Source: Gammaproteobacteria bacterium (GTDB lineage Bacteria; Pseudomonadota; Gammaproteobacteria; Granulosicoccales; Granulosicoccaceae). Taken from it: a stretch of DNA of 64,000 nucleotides. The notes under the pieces were generated by a model, which saw only the letters and a list, made by a program, of their open reading frames with translations, was not told the origin of the DNA and ran no database searches. Location: NCBI GenBank assembly GCA_019634245.1, contig JAHQVR010000030.1, positions 43,683 to 107,682 of the forward strand, written 5' to 3'. Both the position numbers and the translations under genes were made by a program. Each line of letters opens with the position of its first letter. The first letter of the stretch is position 1. Shown piece after piece: positions 18,163 to 27,415 of this stretch.

Positions 18163-18684
18163 TTATGACTTCGGCGTGAGTTGCTCTGAGTACAAAGCTA
18201 TCTTGTCGATATAATTTTGAGTGCCGGCGTCCATTGAGGCAATAGCCGCCTCATCGAGTTGTCGTACCACCTTTGCCGGAGAACCCACCACCAAAGACCC
18301 ATCCGGAATCTCTGCACCTTCTTTCACTAACGCGTTGGCGCCAATCAAACAATTTTTTCCTATCACAGCGTTGTTGAGCACAACGGCATTCATGCCAATT
18401 AAGCTGCCATCACCAACCGTACACCCATGCAACATGGCCTTGTGCCCAACCGTGACGCGTTTGCCCACACAAAGTGGTATACCTGGATCGACGTGCAAGA
18501 CCGCACACTCCTGCACATTGCTACCGGCACCAATGTCAATCCGATCATTGTCCCCACGCAACACCGCGTTAAACCAAATGCTCACATCCTCACCCAATGT
18601 AACCTGCCCAATCACCACAGCGCCTGGTGCCACATAAAAACGTCCTAGCGTGCGAACATCACTCTCTCCTAATGAATACAACAC
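18163..18684 (-). CDS. Gamma carbonic anhydrase-family protein (YrdA/CaiE-like)
   Basis: A 173-residue left-handed beta-helix protein with imperfect hexapeptide repeats (for example VTLGED, IDIGAG, CTVGDG). The His residues expected for zinc binding appear in LHVD, GHKA and LHG. The start is GTG at 18684 with GAGGAA upstream. Some members are carbonic anhydrases, while many YrdA-like proteins lack measurable activity; the metal is unproven here. Cytoplasmic. It is divergent from the HAMP-like membrane protein gene. Confidence 0.88.
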   Translation of the reverse strand: MLYSLGESDVRTLGRFYVAPGAVVIGQVTLGEDVSIWFNAVLRGDNDRIDIGAGSNVQECAVLHVDPGIPLCVGKRVTVGHKAMLHGCTVGDGSLIGMNAVVLNNAVIGKNCLIGANALVKEGAEIPDGSLVVGSPAKVVRQLDEAAIASMDAGTQNYIDKIALYSEQLTPKS

Positions 18685-18887
18685 GGCGATTCCTCAAAAG
18701 TTATCCGGCAGAGTGCAAACTATAACTCAGCTCACGTTTTGCTTGGTTTCTGTGACCCAATTCCCGCCGCAAACAATAGAAGCGGTGACGCACGGTCTCT
18801 TTGGTGGCAAAGCCGCCACTAGGGCTTCAGATTTAGCCAGTTCGCCCGATAGATAGGCAGTAGAAAACGCTTGAGCGGACCCCAAAT

Positions 18888-19406
18888 ATGAGCACACACT
18901 CAGCAGCAGCAACCGAGGCAAATCCTGCCCAGCCCACAGCCAGTGGCAAGCAGCAAAGACGCGCACTGAATGCCGTCTGGCAACCTTTCTTGCAGTTTAA
19001 ATTGTTAATGTACATGCTGGGCTCAACGGCCTTAGTCGCATTGTTACTCGGTGTGTTTCTGTATTTTGCGTTCAGTGATTTGATTGCTGCGGTAACGGTT
19101 GGTGATGAAAGCCATAGTTACTACGCAGAGCAAATAGAGATCCAATTGGTCTATCTGTTCCGATACTGTGGGGCGTTGTTCGTATTGTATATATTGTTAC
19201 TCGCCGCTGTTTGCGTGTCCTACACCCATAAACTGGTGGGTCCATTTCGCCCATTTTCTCGACACATCGATCAGATGTGTTCGGGTGATTACAGTAGCCG
19301 TGTACAATTGCGAAAAGGTGATCTAGAGCTCTACAATGATTTCGCAGAAAAATTGAACCACCTTGCGACTAGCCTTGAACTCAAGGATAAAGAAGACCAG
19401 CAATAA
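18888..19406 (+). CDS. HAMP-like two-helix membrane protein without output domain
   Basis: A 172-residue protein with two hydrophobic segments (about residues 38-65 and 95-115) around a short periplasmic loop, then a HAMP-like region (KLVGPFRPFSRHIDQMCSG followed by DYSSRVQLRKGDL and a closing helix). No kinase, GGDEF or chemoreceptor output domain follows. Such proteins may act as signalling adaptors, but the function here is unknown. Start at ATG 18888; the ribosome-binding site is weak. A hairpin with a T-run follows the gene. Confidence 0.65.
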   Translation: MSTHSAAATEANPAQPTASGKQQRRALNAVWQPFLQFKLLMYMLGSTALVALLLGVFLYFAFSDLIAAVTVGDESHSYYAEQIEIQLVYLFRYCGALFVLYILLLAAVCVSYTHKLVGPFRPFSRHIDQMCSGDYSSRVQLRKGDLELYNDFAEKLNHLATSLELKDKEDQQ

Positions 19407-19412
19407 GCGTTA

Positions 19413-19468
19413 CAGCTACCTCCAGAAAAGTCCGTTAAGGTAGCTAAGGTTCGCGGTAACAGCATTTT
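19413..19468 (+). terminator. Possible rho-independent terminator after the HAMP-like gene
   Basis: AGCTACC (19413-19419) pairs with GGTAGCT (19438-19444), with GTTAC/GTAAC as possible outer pairs; ATTTTTC follows at 19463. The loop is rather long, so confidence is limited. Confidence 0.4.
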
Positions 19469-19509
19469 TCAGACGCTAACTGTACGGCCCCGAACGCCGA
19501 CTACTGCGG

Positions 19510-20343
19510 CTACATCTGTGGTTGAAACCGATGCCCGCATTCGGGGTATTCTGCTTCAGGACTATTGAATTCGCCCGTTGATAGATAAGAGATGACTTCG
19601 CTGATGATGTCCTTATCGGACATCAAAAAAGGATGCGATACCGGCATCTGCAGCATGGCACACATACCATCCAATCTTGCACTGGCAACCGAGACTTTTC
19701 CATCATCAGGGTCCGGTAGGTGAGTAGAGAGAATTAGGTTGATGGAACTGGTACCTGCGATCACCGCCACATCCACATGAACCGCTCCCAAACTTAACGG
19801 CACACTGCCTTCGTCCGTGCCCAATTCCAGGCCGGCTGGACCATTCAGAAACACATAACCCGGTACATCCCGCATAGCATCAACGACTTCACTACCGTGA
19901 TTTGGTGGACCCAGCATGACTGCCCGCCCAAAATGGTCTATCGAATGCAGGCTTAAATGGTGGCGCAATAGTATTCCGCCCAATGAATGGGTGACGAAAT
20001 GTACCGTTCCTCCGCCGGCTTTTTCGCACTCCTTTAGCCCTTCTTCGACGGCTACCGCCAACGATGCTATCGGTTTGGTCCGCGACGGATAATCAATATT
20101 CGCCACCAAATAGCCATGGTCGATCAGTGCTTCTTGCATACCTTTCATCGACGCTGCTCTCCGCGCCAACCCATGGAGTAGCACGACACATTCAGCCTGT
20201 TCAACTAAGGTCAACGACGGCATAGAAGTTTCTGTAGCAGATAGGGATGGTTGCTGAGCTTGCACAAGAGACGGAATTGTCATCAGGAATAGGCAAACTA
20301 GAAGCCGAAAGACATAAGTGTAAATGGAGAACCAGTGATTCAT
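19510..20343 (-). CDS. Secreted alpha/beta hydrolase, lipase-like
   Basis: A 277-residue exported hydrolase. The N-terminus is a signal peptide ending near VQAQ. The nucleophile elbow is THSLGGIL and an oxyanion segment is VVLLHGLAR, as in lipases. GPPNHGSEVVDAM is typical of triacylglycerol lipase/acyltransferase-like families. The later VSHPFLM supplies a candidate catalytic His. It is probably periplasmic or extracellular. It sits 8 bp after the DMT transporter gene and on the same strand, so cotranscription is likely. Substrate unknown. Confidence 0.8.
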   Translation of the reverse strand: MNHWFSIYTYVFRLLVCLFLMTIPSLVQAQQPSLSATETSMPSLTLVEQAECVVLLHGLARRAASMKGMQEALIDHGYLVANIDYPSRTKPIASLAVAVEEGLKECEKAGGGTVHFVTHSLGGILLRHHLSLHSIDHFGRAVMLGPPNHGSEVVDAMRDVPGYVFLNGPAGLELGTDEGSVPLSLGAVHVDVAVIAGTSSINLILSTHLPDPDDGKVSVASARLDGMCAMLQMPVSHPFLMSDKDIISEVISYLSTGEFNSPEAEYPECGHRFQPQM

Positions 20344-20351
20344 AGTGATAC

Positions 20352-21266
20352 TTAACTGTTATTAAAACCTCGAGCGTCAGGATCGCTGGCTAGCCGCTGT
20401 TTCCTTCGGGTCTCACGATGAATAGTGTAGATTGATGCCAATACGATTATACCCGCTCCGACCAGTGTGAGTGTCGAGGGTAATTGATGAAACAACAACC
20501 AACCAAAAAAAGTGGCATACACTAACCGAATGTAGTCAAGTGATGCTAACAGCGATGCCTCTCCGTGTTTGTAAGCATAGATGTTCGCCTTCTGGGACCA
20601 GTAGGACACTATAGCCACCAACGCTAACAGCACCCATTCCCGAGGCGTTGGAGGCACCCAATACATCCATGCCGGTACCATCATCACTAAACCCACACCG
20701 ACAGCCTGATAAGCCAAAATAGTTTGCGACGCCTCAGTACGAGACAGTAAACGAATGACCACCATCACTAGCCCGGCGCAAGCAGCACCAGCCACCGCCA
20801 TCAAGCCATACAAGGAGTACCCAGCGGTTCCTGGCTGCAGCATAACCAGCACACCAATGAATCCGACAGCTACCGCACTCCAGCGATAGACGCCAACGGT
20901 TTCTTTTAAAATAATGACGGCAAATATAGTGACAAAAAAACTCTTTGCAAAACCCAGCGCAGTGGCCTCCGCCAAAGGCATGTGAATTACAGCGGTAAAT
21001 CCAAAGAGCATCGCACCAAGGGCGAATAGAACACGGGTGCCATGCAAATGCATCTTCTCGGTCTTTAAGGATCCTGGTAAGTTTGCGATAATACCGGGTG
21101 ATAGCATTAAGGCCATACCAAGCTGACGTACAAATAGTATTTGCGTCACAGGAAGCCTTTCCCCACTGATCTTTATCAGCACAATCATTAACGCAAATCC
21201 AAACGCTGCCATCATCAACACCAGGGAACCCCTGACGTTACCTGAAAGTCGGCTGAATTTACTCAA
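20352..21266 (-). CDS. DMT-superfamily (EamA) transporter
   Basis: A 304-residue inner-membrane protein with about ten hydrophobic helices in two EamA repeats, ending in a basic tail (RETRRKQR). The start is TTG at 21266, eight bases into the end of the upstream Ig-like gene; there is no clear ribosome-binding site, so translation may be coupled. EamA proteins export or import varied metabolites such as amino acids or sugars, and the substrate cannot be told. It is cotranscribed with the lipase-like gene downstream. Confidence 0.82.
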   Translation of the reverse strand: MSKFSRLSGNVRGSLVLMMAAFGFALMIVLIKISGERLPVTQILFVRQLGMALMLSPGIIANLPGSLKTEKMHLHGTRVLFALGAMLFGFTAVIHMPLAEATALGFAKSFFVTIFAVIILKETVGVYRWSAVAVGFIGVLVMLQPGTAGYSLYGLMAVAGAACAGLVMVVIRLLSRTEASQTILAYQAVGVGLVMMVPAWMYWVPPTPREWVLLALVAIVSYWSQKANIYAYKHGEASLLASLDYIRLVYATFFGWLLFHQLPSTLTLVGAGIIVLASIYTIHRETRRKQRLASDPDARGFNNS

Positions 21267-22644
21267 TGACTTGCACTACAACATCGCGATGGGTTTCCAA
21301 ATCTGTACGGATAGGGCTGCGTACGCTAAAGCTCACAATATGCTCACCAATTTGTGAGACATCAGGTTGCCATCGAAATAAACGACTCCCATCTGGATTG
21401 CTGTGAAGGTTTGCCCCCTGGGGTGAACGATACATCGTCACCGGTGGTTGTTCTCCGGTCGAAGCAGTTTCATTTAGAGACACAGCGACTCGGAATTGAA
21501 TCTGTTGACCTGCTCTTACTGTTATTTTTGCAGGCACATCCAGTGTGGGAGGTTCTGCGCCGGGCAAAGGCTTCGGTGCGGTGCTGTTGGTTGTCGGGTT
21601 ACCTACAACAACAGCTACCTCTTTATGATTGCGCACCGCTGGGAAGTTTTTATCGAAGAGCGAGAAGCGAAAAATATGTTCGCCCTCATCACTGTCGGAT
21701 GTTTGCCAGCGAAAGACCCGTACCCCCAACGGATTGATATCGAACGTGGCACCTTTGGGCAATCGGTCTACCTGCAGAACAGGGTCGGCAGATTCAGTCA
21801 CTACTGGAACAACAGGAAAAGACACTAACTGCCCAACCCCAATAATTTGGTTTGAGATCGGTTCAATATCCAACCTGCCGCCCATCGTTGTTCGCGCATT
21901 TGTGGATGCCAAAATTTCTGCCACGGGCAACACTGGTTCAGCGTCTGGCAATGTATCGGGCATGTTGGCTGATACTTCAAAATACAGAGTGCGTTCAACT
22001 TGTAGCGATTCATCGGTTGAATCTAACGCAACAAAGCTCACTGGATGAGTGCCAGCCTGATCAGCACTAGGTCGCCATTGAAACTCGTAGCCACCGTTAG
22101 ATTGGACATCGAACAGAGCGCCTGCAGGCAGTTTCCCTGCCACAATTTCAGCCGGCCCAGTATCGGGATCGATGACACGCATCCACAACTTGAAGGTGCG
22201 CCCAACTCTCAACCGCTGTGTGCTTAGTGCGGGAAATGTGGGAATCTGATTGGATTCAACTCGGGAGGTTGATTTCGTATCCATGCGAACCACAGAGAAT
22301 CGCTCACTGCGAGAGGCCTTTCGCTCCCCAAGCGGAGTTGCGGTGATGATCATATGGGTCCTGTCCGGAAGATCATCCGGGGTGTCCCAAACAAATATCA
22401 ATGTACCCGAAGCGTTCTGTAAGGATGCATCCGCCGGGGCATTAAGGAGTCTGTATTGATAACTTTCCAGCTGCCCTTCTGTGACAACGGATTGCTCTAT
22501 GCGCTCACCGGCGGTCACCGAGATGACCGAGGGCAATAGTAACGACTCGGCCTGAATCACTCCTGTGAACAGGCATATCAGTAATCCAAGCCAACGAATC
22601 AGGCGAAATCGTGTCCACTCAAGTTCGGTGGTAAGAATACTCAA
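21259..22644 (-). CDS. Exported protein with repeated Ig-like (He_PIG-type) domains
   Basis: A 461-residue protein if it starts at the TTG at 22644, which has AAAGG at good spacing and gives a clean signal peptide (RFRLIRWLGLLICLFTGVIQAES); an in-frame GTG at 22746 would add 34 residues. The mature protein has about three to four similar beta-domains with a repeated motif like LPKGATFD..G.R.FRW and ..G.H.FRFS, the pattern of putative Ig/cadherin domains. It is probably a surface or periplasmic adhesin-like or binding protein. It heads a unit with an EamA transporter and a lipase-like protein. Confidence 0.6.
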   Translation of the reverse strand: MSILTTELEWTRFRLIRWLGLLICLFTGVIQAESLLLPSVISVTAGERIEQSVVTEGQLESYQYRLLNAPADASLQNASGTLIFVWDTPDDLPDRTHMIITATPLGERKASRSERFSVVRMDTKSTSRVESNQIPTFPALSTQRLRVGRTFKLWMRVIDPDTGPAEIVAGKLPAGALFDVQSNGGYEFQWRPSADQAGTHPVSFVALDSTDESLQVERTLYFEVSANMPDTLPDAEPVLPVAEILASTNARTTMGGRLDIEPISNQIIGVGQLVSFPVVPVVTESADPVLQVDRLPKGATFDINPLGVRVFRWQTSDSDEGEHIFRFSLFDKNFPAVRNHKEVAVVVGNPTTNSTAPKPLPGAEPPTLDVPAKITVRAGQQIQFRVAVSLNETASTGEQPPVTMYRSPQGANLHSNPDGSRLFRWQPDVSQIGEHIVSFSVRSPIRTDLETHRDVVVQVIE

Positions 22645-22800
22645 CAAAGGGCCTTTGTAATTGAATCGGATCGGACAAACCACAGCCAAGGATACCAAGT
22701 ATCTCGGCAGCTGTATCGCTTTGTAACGATTAGCAGACAAAGACACACCAGCCCACTACGATCGTCACAACACATACTCAGCTGTATTGGCTAATGGTTT

Positions 22801-23154
22801 ATGAACGCTAAACTATTTACTGGAGTCTATGCATTATTCGCCCTGCCCACCTACATACTACCCCTGCTACCTAGCTGGGGTAACTTAAGCTATGGAGAAG
22901 CACCCCTCGACTCACCTGCCCTTTTGATTCATTTCCTGTGCCTGTTGGCTCTTGTGGGTTGGTGTTGGTTAAGGGGCTTACAAACCAACCAACCTTGGCT
23001 ACTCTCTCTGCCACTACTAGCCATGATGTTCGATTTGATGCCCGGACTCAGCTGGATCTATTTACTACCAACGTTTCTTCATTTTTCGGCCGTTGCCGCA
23101 GGCGGTTATATACCCTCAAAACTCCGACCGGGCACGTCCGATGACGAGCTATAA
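22801..23154 (+). CDS. Small membrane protein of unknown function
   Basis: A 117-residue protein with about four hydrophobic segments (LFALPTYILPLLP, LLIHFLCLLALVGW, LLSLPLLAMMFDLM, IYLLPTFLHFSAVAAG) and a short charged C-terminus. No family recognised. The ATG has no obvious ribosome-binding site. Its end overlaps by 6 bp the end of the convergent dehydrogenase gene. It faces the Ig-like gene across a short divergent gap. Confidence 0.5.
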   Translation: MNAKLFTGVYALFALPTYILPLLPSWGNLSYGEAPLDSPALLIHFLCLLALVGWCWLRGLQTNQPWLLSLPLLAMMFDLMPGLSWIYLLPTFLHFSAVAAGGYIPSKLRPGTSDDEL

Positions 23155-24267
23155 CGAACCGGCCGTAAGAGCGTTCATTTGAGCCAGGACTTCTGCAGTC
23201 ACCGCTTGAGTTCCCATGTCTCCGCCAAACTCCTTTGGGCGGATTCGGTTTTCCTCAAAGCCCCGTTCCACCGCAGCTTGTATAAGCGTACTGGCCGACG
23301 CGCCGCCAACCAATCCTTTTTCATCTTCCAAATAGTCCAACATCAAAGCACCACTAAGGATTGCAGCCAGTGGGTTCGCCAAATCGTTGCCCATAATGTC
23401 GGGCGCACTCCCATGGGCTGGCTGAAACAGTCCGATGTGATCTCCGATTTCTGCACAGGCGGCCATCCCCATGCCTCCGACCAGACCACCGGCAAGGTCT
23501 GAGAGAATGTCACCAAACATGTTCTCCATCACCATGACATCAAATTCCCATGGCCGTCTTACTAAGTCCAAGGCTTGTGCATCAACATAGTTATATCCCA
23601 CGGGGACTTCGGGAAATTGACTTTTGGTTTCATCAAAAATTTGCCGAAAAAAAGCCATTGAAGTAAATACATTCGCTTTATCTACGCAGGTCAATCCGCC
23701 TTTGTGCCCGGCATTCATCCGCTTTTGGGCAAGCCGAAACGCAAATCGATGCAACTTCTCCGTCGTTGTACGCGTGATCCGCAGACAGTCACGCACCTCT
23801 TGATTCTCAATCACTTCGCTGCGGCCATGAACTGCCGCGGAATAAAATAGCCCTTCGGTGGATTCACGCAATATGATCAAATCTATATTGGCCGCTTGAG
23901 GATCACTTAATCTTTGTGGCGCATTGGCGTATGCTTTGACCGGGCGAACTCCCGCATAGAGCTGATACCGTTCCCTAAGCCTTAGGTGGGGTGAAATTTC
24001 AGTACCGTCCTCACAACGAACTGACGGTAATCCAATGGCGCCTAGAAAAATGGCATCGCACTCTCCTACCGCCTCTTCAGCACCGGGTTCTATATCAATT
24101 CCCTGTTTTAAGTAATAACCGGCACCCGCTTCGAATTCTTGATAGACAATCTCAAATCCACCTTGTAGCGCTACAGCCAGATCGATAATCTCAAGCGTTG
24201 CATCGGTCACTTCGACACCAATACCATCACCTTTGATAATTGCGACGTCGCAGCAAGGTTTACTCAT
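23149..24267 (-). CDS. Isocitrate/isopropylmalate dehydrogenase-family NAD(P) oxidoreductase
   Basis: A 372-residue decarboxylating dehydrogenase. Seen: [13 protein letters not shown], the substrate Arg region ([18 protein letters not shown]), [12 protein letters not shown], the catalytic YNYVDA and [17 protein letters not shown] (Mg-binding Asp residues) and HGSAPDIMG for the cofactor. The family includes isopropylmalate, isocitrate, homoisocitrate and tartrate dehydrogenases. ESTEGLFYS resembles tartrate/homoisocitrate-type members rather than a classic LeuB, so I leave the substrate open. Divergent from the Gfo/Idh gene. Confidence 0.85.
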   Translation of the reverse strand: MSKPCCDVAIIKGDGIGVEVTDATLEIIDLAVALQGGFEIVYQEFEAGAGYYLKQGIDIEPGAEEAVGECDAIFLGAIGLPSVRCEDGTEISPHLRLRERYQLYAGVRPVKAYANAPQRLSDPQAANIDLIILRESTEGLFYSAAVHGRSEVIENQEVRDCLRITRTTTEKLHRFAFRLAQKRMNAGHKGGLTCVDKANVFTSMAFFRQIFDETKSQFPEVPVGYNYVDAQALDLVRRPWEFDVMVMENMFGDILSDLAGGLVGGMGMAACAEIGDHIGLFQPAHGSAPDIMGNDLANPLAAILSGALMLDYLEDEKGLVGGASASTLIQAAVERGFEENRIRPKEFGGDMGTQAVTAEVLAQMNALTAGSL

Positions 24268-24329
24268 TGAACAGCACTCAAGACCATGATCTAATAATCA
24301 GAATCCTACACTAAGATTCCTCTACTCTC

Positions 24330-25370
24330 ATGTCTGTTGTCCAAGTAGGCATTATCGGCCTAGGCTATTTCAGCCAATTTCACGTCGCAGCGTGGCGCAC
24401 CTTGGGCGCAGCGAAGATCCAAGCCGTACTGGATGTGGACGGAGAAAAAGCCCGGAGCGTCGCTACGGAATTGTCTTGCACAGCCTATTCAGATCTTGAG
24501 CAAATGCTGGAACACGAACACCTGGATATTATCGATATCATCGCACCACCAAATTCCCATAAACATCTAGTAGAAAAATCTTTAAAGAAAAATCGCCTGA
24601 TTATTTGTCAAAAACCGTTTTGCAATTCGATGGATGAAGCACAACATCTTGTGAAACAGGCTAAAAACTCTGGTACGGCGTTAGTAATTCACGAGAACTT
24701 TCGATTCCAACCTTGGTTCCGAACCATTAAGAATCTTCTGGATAACAATTTTCTAGGGCACGTCTATCAAGCTAAGTTTAACCTCCGACCTGGTGATGGC
24801 CGAGGTGAAAAAGCCTATTTAAGTCGACAACCCTCGTTTCAAAAAATGCAGCGATTCCTGCTACACGAAACCGGCGTGCATTATATCGATGTATTTCGTT
24901 GGCTATTTGGAGAGGTAGAGTCCATTTATGCCGACACCCGACAACTGAATCCGGTGATTGCTGGAGAGGATGCGGGACTACTGATACTCGATCATACGTC
25001 AGGCACTCAATCCATTTTGGATGCCAATAGACTCTCTGATCACCCTTCAGACAATTTACGAAGGACAATGGGTACGTTGCACATTGATGCAGAGAACGGC
25101 ACGCTGGAGCTCGACGGCCATGGCCGATTGTTTTATCGTAGCTTTGGAAGCGAACAAAACAATCAAATAGAACTTGACGCTCCGATCGATGAGAACAGTT
25201 TCGGCGGCGGCTGCGTTACGACTCTGACGAAACACGCTCTTGATGCCTACTCAACGGAGGGAGATTATGAGAACTCCGCTGAAGAATATCTGAAAGTAAT
25301 GCAACTTGTCGCTGCGGCCTACGATTCAGCGGAACGAGGCACCAAACTCTCCATGGATACGCACAGATGA
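24330..25370 (+). CDS. Gfo/Idh/MocA-family oxidoreductase
   Basis: A 346-residue NAD(P)-dependent sugar or polyol dehydrogenase-like protein. The N-terminal Rossmann fold shows VGIIGLGYFSQFHV and the CQKPF motif (like EKP) marks the nucleotide-binding/catalytic site. The second domain follows with ETGVHYIDVFRWLFG, a typical catalytic-His region. Substrate is unknown. Its TGA overlaps the ATG of the MBL gene (ATGA), so the two are translated together. It is divergent from the isopropylmalate-dehydrogenase-like gene. Confidence 0.87.
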   Translation: MSVVQVGIIGLGYFSQFHVAAWRTLGAAKIQAVLDVDGEKARSVATELSCTAYSDLEQMLEHEHLDIIDIIAPPNSHKHLVEKSLKKNRLIICQKPFCNSMDEAQHLVKQAKNSGTALVIHENFRFQPWFRTIKNLLDNNFLGHVYQAKFNLRPGDGRGEKAYLSRQPSFQKMQRFLLHETGVHYIDVFRWLFGEVESIYADTRQLNPVIAGEDAGLLILDHTSGTQSILDANRLSDHPSDNLRRTMGTLHIDAENGTLELDGHGRLFYRSFGSEQNNQIELDAPIDENSFGGGCVTTLTKHALDAYSTEGDYENSAEEYLKVMQLVAAAYDSAERGTKLSMDTHR

Positions 25371-26158
25371 ATGATTGTTGGGAAATTTACGCGCTCAAAT
25401 ACGCTCAACGCAACACCCGAACTCGCAATGACAGCTTCATCATGGATGATGATCACAAAAGCCCTCACCCTATGGACTACTATGTTTGGATTCTGCGGTC
25501 CGGATCAAATACCATCCTGGTAGATACTGGCTATGAAGAATTGGAAGCCAAGCGCCGCAACCGGGCCATATTGGCAAATCCTGTCACGTTACTGGAGGAC
25601 TTCGGTATCGGCGCTTCAAGCATTGATACCATCATAGTCACGCACCTGCACTACGATCATGCTGGTGGACTCAAAAGCTATCCAAACGCACAGCTGCATG
25701 TACAGGCTGCAGAAATGGCCTATGCCACTGGGCCCTGCATGTGCAGTGATCATCTGCGCATTCCGTTCACGGGCGAACATATTTGCGATGCCGTTAGAGC
25801 TTTGTACGAAGGCCGGGTGACGTTCAGTGAAGGCTCCAGCGAAATTGCACCAGGGGTTGAAACACACCTCATTGGAGGTCACAGTCGTGGGTTGCAAGCC
25901 GTCAGGGTATGGACACGTCGCGGATGGGTCGTGCTCGCATCGGATGCCAGTCATTACTACGAAAACTACGAACGCAAAAAACCCTTTCCTATCGTGGTAG
26001 ACCTTGAGTCTATGTTATCTGGGTTTGACACACTGCGTGAACTCGCTGATAGCGATCAACACATCATTCCTGGCCACGATCCATTAGTTAGAGCTCGCTA
26101 CCCTGCTCACAACGGACAGGACGATATCGTATTGCTCCATGCCGACCCACTACCCTGA
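25367..26158 (+). CDS. Metallo-beta-lactamase-fold hydrolase, lactonase-like
   Basis: A 263-residue MBL-fold protein. The metal motif is HLHYDHAGG (H93, H95, D97, H98), followed by GGHSRG, SDASHYYENY and PGHDP, the order seen in N-acyl-homoserine-lactonase-type proteins. The DASHYY Tyr resembles the conserved Tyr of AHL lactonases. Substrate could be a lactone made by the neighbouring dehydrogenase, by inference only. Cytoplasmic; no signal peptide. Starts within the Gfo/Idh stop codon; a second ATG four bases later is possible but out of frame. Confidence 0.85.
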   Translation: MNDCWEIYALKYAQRNTRTRNDSFIMDDDHKSPHPMDYYVWILRSGSNTILVDTGYEELEAKRRNRAILANPVTLLEDFGIGASSIDTIIVTHLHYDHAGGLKSYPNAQLHVQAAEMAYATGPCMCSDHLRIPFTGEHICDAVRALYEGRVTFSEGSSEIAPGVETHLIGGHSRGLQAVRVWTRRGWVVLASDASHYYENYERKKPFPIVVDLESMLSGFDTLRELADSDQHIIPGHDPLVRARYPAHNGQDDIVLLHADPLP

Positions 26159-26167
26159 CGCTTTAAC

Positions 26168-26668
26168 ATGACTCAGTACAACCACCTTTTAGACCCAACA
26201 GTGCTAGAAGTTTTACAGCAACATAGGCTGGATTTCGAAGCCTTACAATGTGATCCCAAGTTAGCCGATACAGCAGACTTTTGTAAGCACTACGGGTTTA
26301 CGCCAGACATGTCGGCGAATGCATTGCTCGTGGGATCTAAAAAGGGTGAGCCGAAATTTGCTCTTTGTGTGGTGCTCGCCAACTGCCGTTTGGATGTCAA
26401 CAAAGCCGTCAGAAAAAAACTCGAAGTCAAACGTTTATCCTTCGCCGATCCTGACACCACCAAAGCAATGACCGGCATGGAGCTCGGAGGAGTAACCCCG
26501 ATTGGCGTACCGACAGAGTTACCCGTTTGGATCGATGCTGCAGTGATGCAATTACCTAAGATCATCCTTGGAGGAGGCAATCGGCAATCCAAACTTTTGC
26601 TTCCACCCGATGAGTTATTGAAACTTCAAAATACTGAGACGGTTGCGGCGTTGGCCATCCCCAACTGA
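26168..26668 (+). CDS. YbaK/EbsC-family aminoacyl-tRNA deacylase-like protein
   Basis: A 166-residue trans-editing-type protein. Conserved pieces seen: VRKKLEVKRLSFA with basic residues near the catalytic Lys region, GGVTPIGVPTELPVWIDAAV and ILGGGNRQSKLLL, all typical of YbaK/ProX-like proteins that hydrolyse mischarged tRNA. The substrate tRNA is not predictable. The ATG lies 9 bp after the MBL gene and is likely part of the same transcript. Confidence 0.85.
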   Translation: MTQYNHLLDPTVLEVLQQHRLDFEALQCDPKLADTADFCKHYGFTPDMSANALLVGSKKGEPKFALCVVLANCRLDVNKAVRKKLEVKRLSFADPDTTKAMTGMELGGVTPIGVPTELPVWIDAAVMQLPKIILGGGNRQSKLLLPPDELLKLQNTETVAALAIPN

Positions 26669-26700
26669 CCACACTGAGTGTTTAAGCCAGCTTGGTGGAA

Positions 26701-27330
26701 TTAGAGCGCTTTACGAAACGTCAAGTTCCATCGTACCGCACCCCAACTCTCATGCACTGCCGGCTTTAGTTTACGGACTCCGTGGTAGTGCTTACGAGCC
26801 ACTCCACCGAACACAACCACATCGCCGTCCGCTAGATCGATCGGGGTCGATTGCCCGGTGCGCTTCTCGCCGATGATATAAAACCTCGCCGGAATGCCCA
26901 GTGATACTGAGACCACGGGGTGATTAAAATCTCGTTCATCCTTATCTTGATGAGCCCCCATCTGCACACCGGGTTCATAGCGATTCATCAGGCAGGTATC
27001 CGGCTGAAAGTCGGTGTATTCGCACATTCGAGCTGCCTCCTGGGCGACTTCTAAGAACACCCCAGGCATTGCGGGCCAACGCCGCCCGGTCTCTGGGTCG
27101 GTCTCGCTATAGCGATAACCCGAGCGATCCGACACCCAACCCACTGTGCCACAGCTGGTGGTGGCCACCCTCATCGAAAATCCACGGGTTGTCATCATAT
27201 GGCGGGGTTTAGCCACCTGACAGATGGACTGCACTGAGGCGCGCAGCTCTGGATAACGGTTAGCGGTAACGAAGCCCTGCAGCCTCCATACGCCCGGCAA
27301 AATCGGTTGAATATCCATCTTCTCGCCCAT
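26701..27330 (-). CDS. alkB: Alpha-ketoglutarate-dependent DNA repair dioxygenase AlkB
   Basis: A 209-residue Fe(II)/2-oxoglutarate dioxygenase that removes alkyl groups (1-methyladenine, 3-methylcytosine) from DNA. The iron ligands are H127-Q-D129 and H183 (in the YHG motif); the C-terminal RWNLTFRKAL supplies the 2-oxoglutarate-binding Arg. FSMRVATTSCGTVGWVSDRSG and DTCLMNRYEPGV match the AlkB pattern closely. Starts at ATG 27330; another ATG at 27318 is possible. The gene is convergent with the YbaK-like gene and divergent from the small gene before glmS. Confidence 0.93.
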   Translation of the reverse strand: MGEKMDIQPILPGVWRLQGFVTANRYPELRASVQSICQVAKPRHMMTTRGFSMRVATTSCGTVGWVSDRSGYRYSETDPETGRRWPAMPGVFLEVAQEAARMCEYTDFQPDTCLMNRYEPGVQMGAHQDKDERDFNHPVVSVSLGIPARFYIIGEKRTGQSTPIDLADGDVVVFGGVARKHYHGVRKLKPAVHESWGAVRWNLTFRKAL

Positions 27331-27356
27331 AATCGGAATAAAAACTCAATTTTCTA

Positions 27357-27368
27357 CCCGATTTCGGG
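27357..27368. repeat. Palindrome CCCGATTTCGGG in the alkB/divergent gap
   Basis: A 12-bp dyad (CCCGA-TT-TCGGG) between alkB and the divergent small gene. Possible operator; could be chance. Confidence 0.25.
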
Positions 27369-27415
27369 CAAAATATTGGCTCTTCTTGATCCTGACTGCC
27401 ATCTTACGCAACGTA

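Noticed and set aside
18221..18637. Plus-strand frame opposite the gamma carbonic anhydrase gene
   Set aside because: The beta-helix gene on the other strand has a clear family pattern; this is its antisense.
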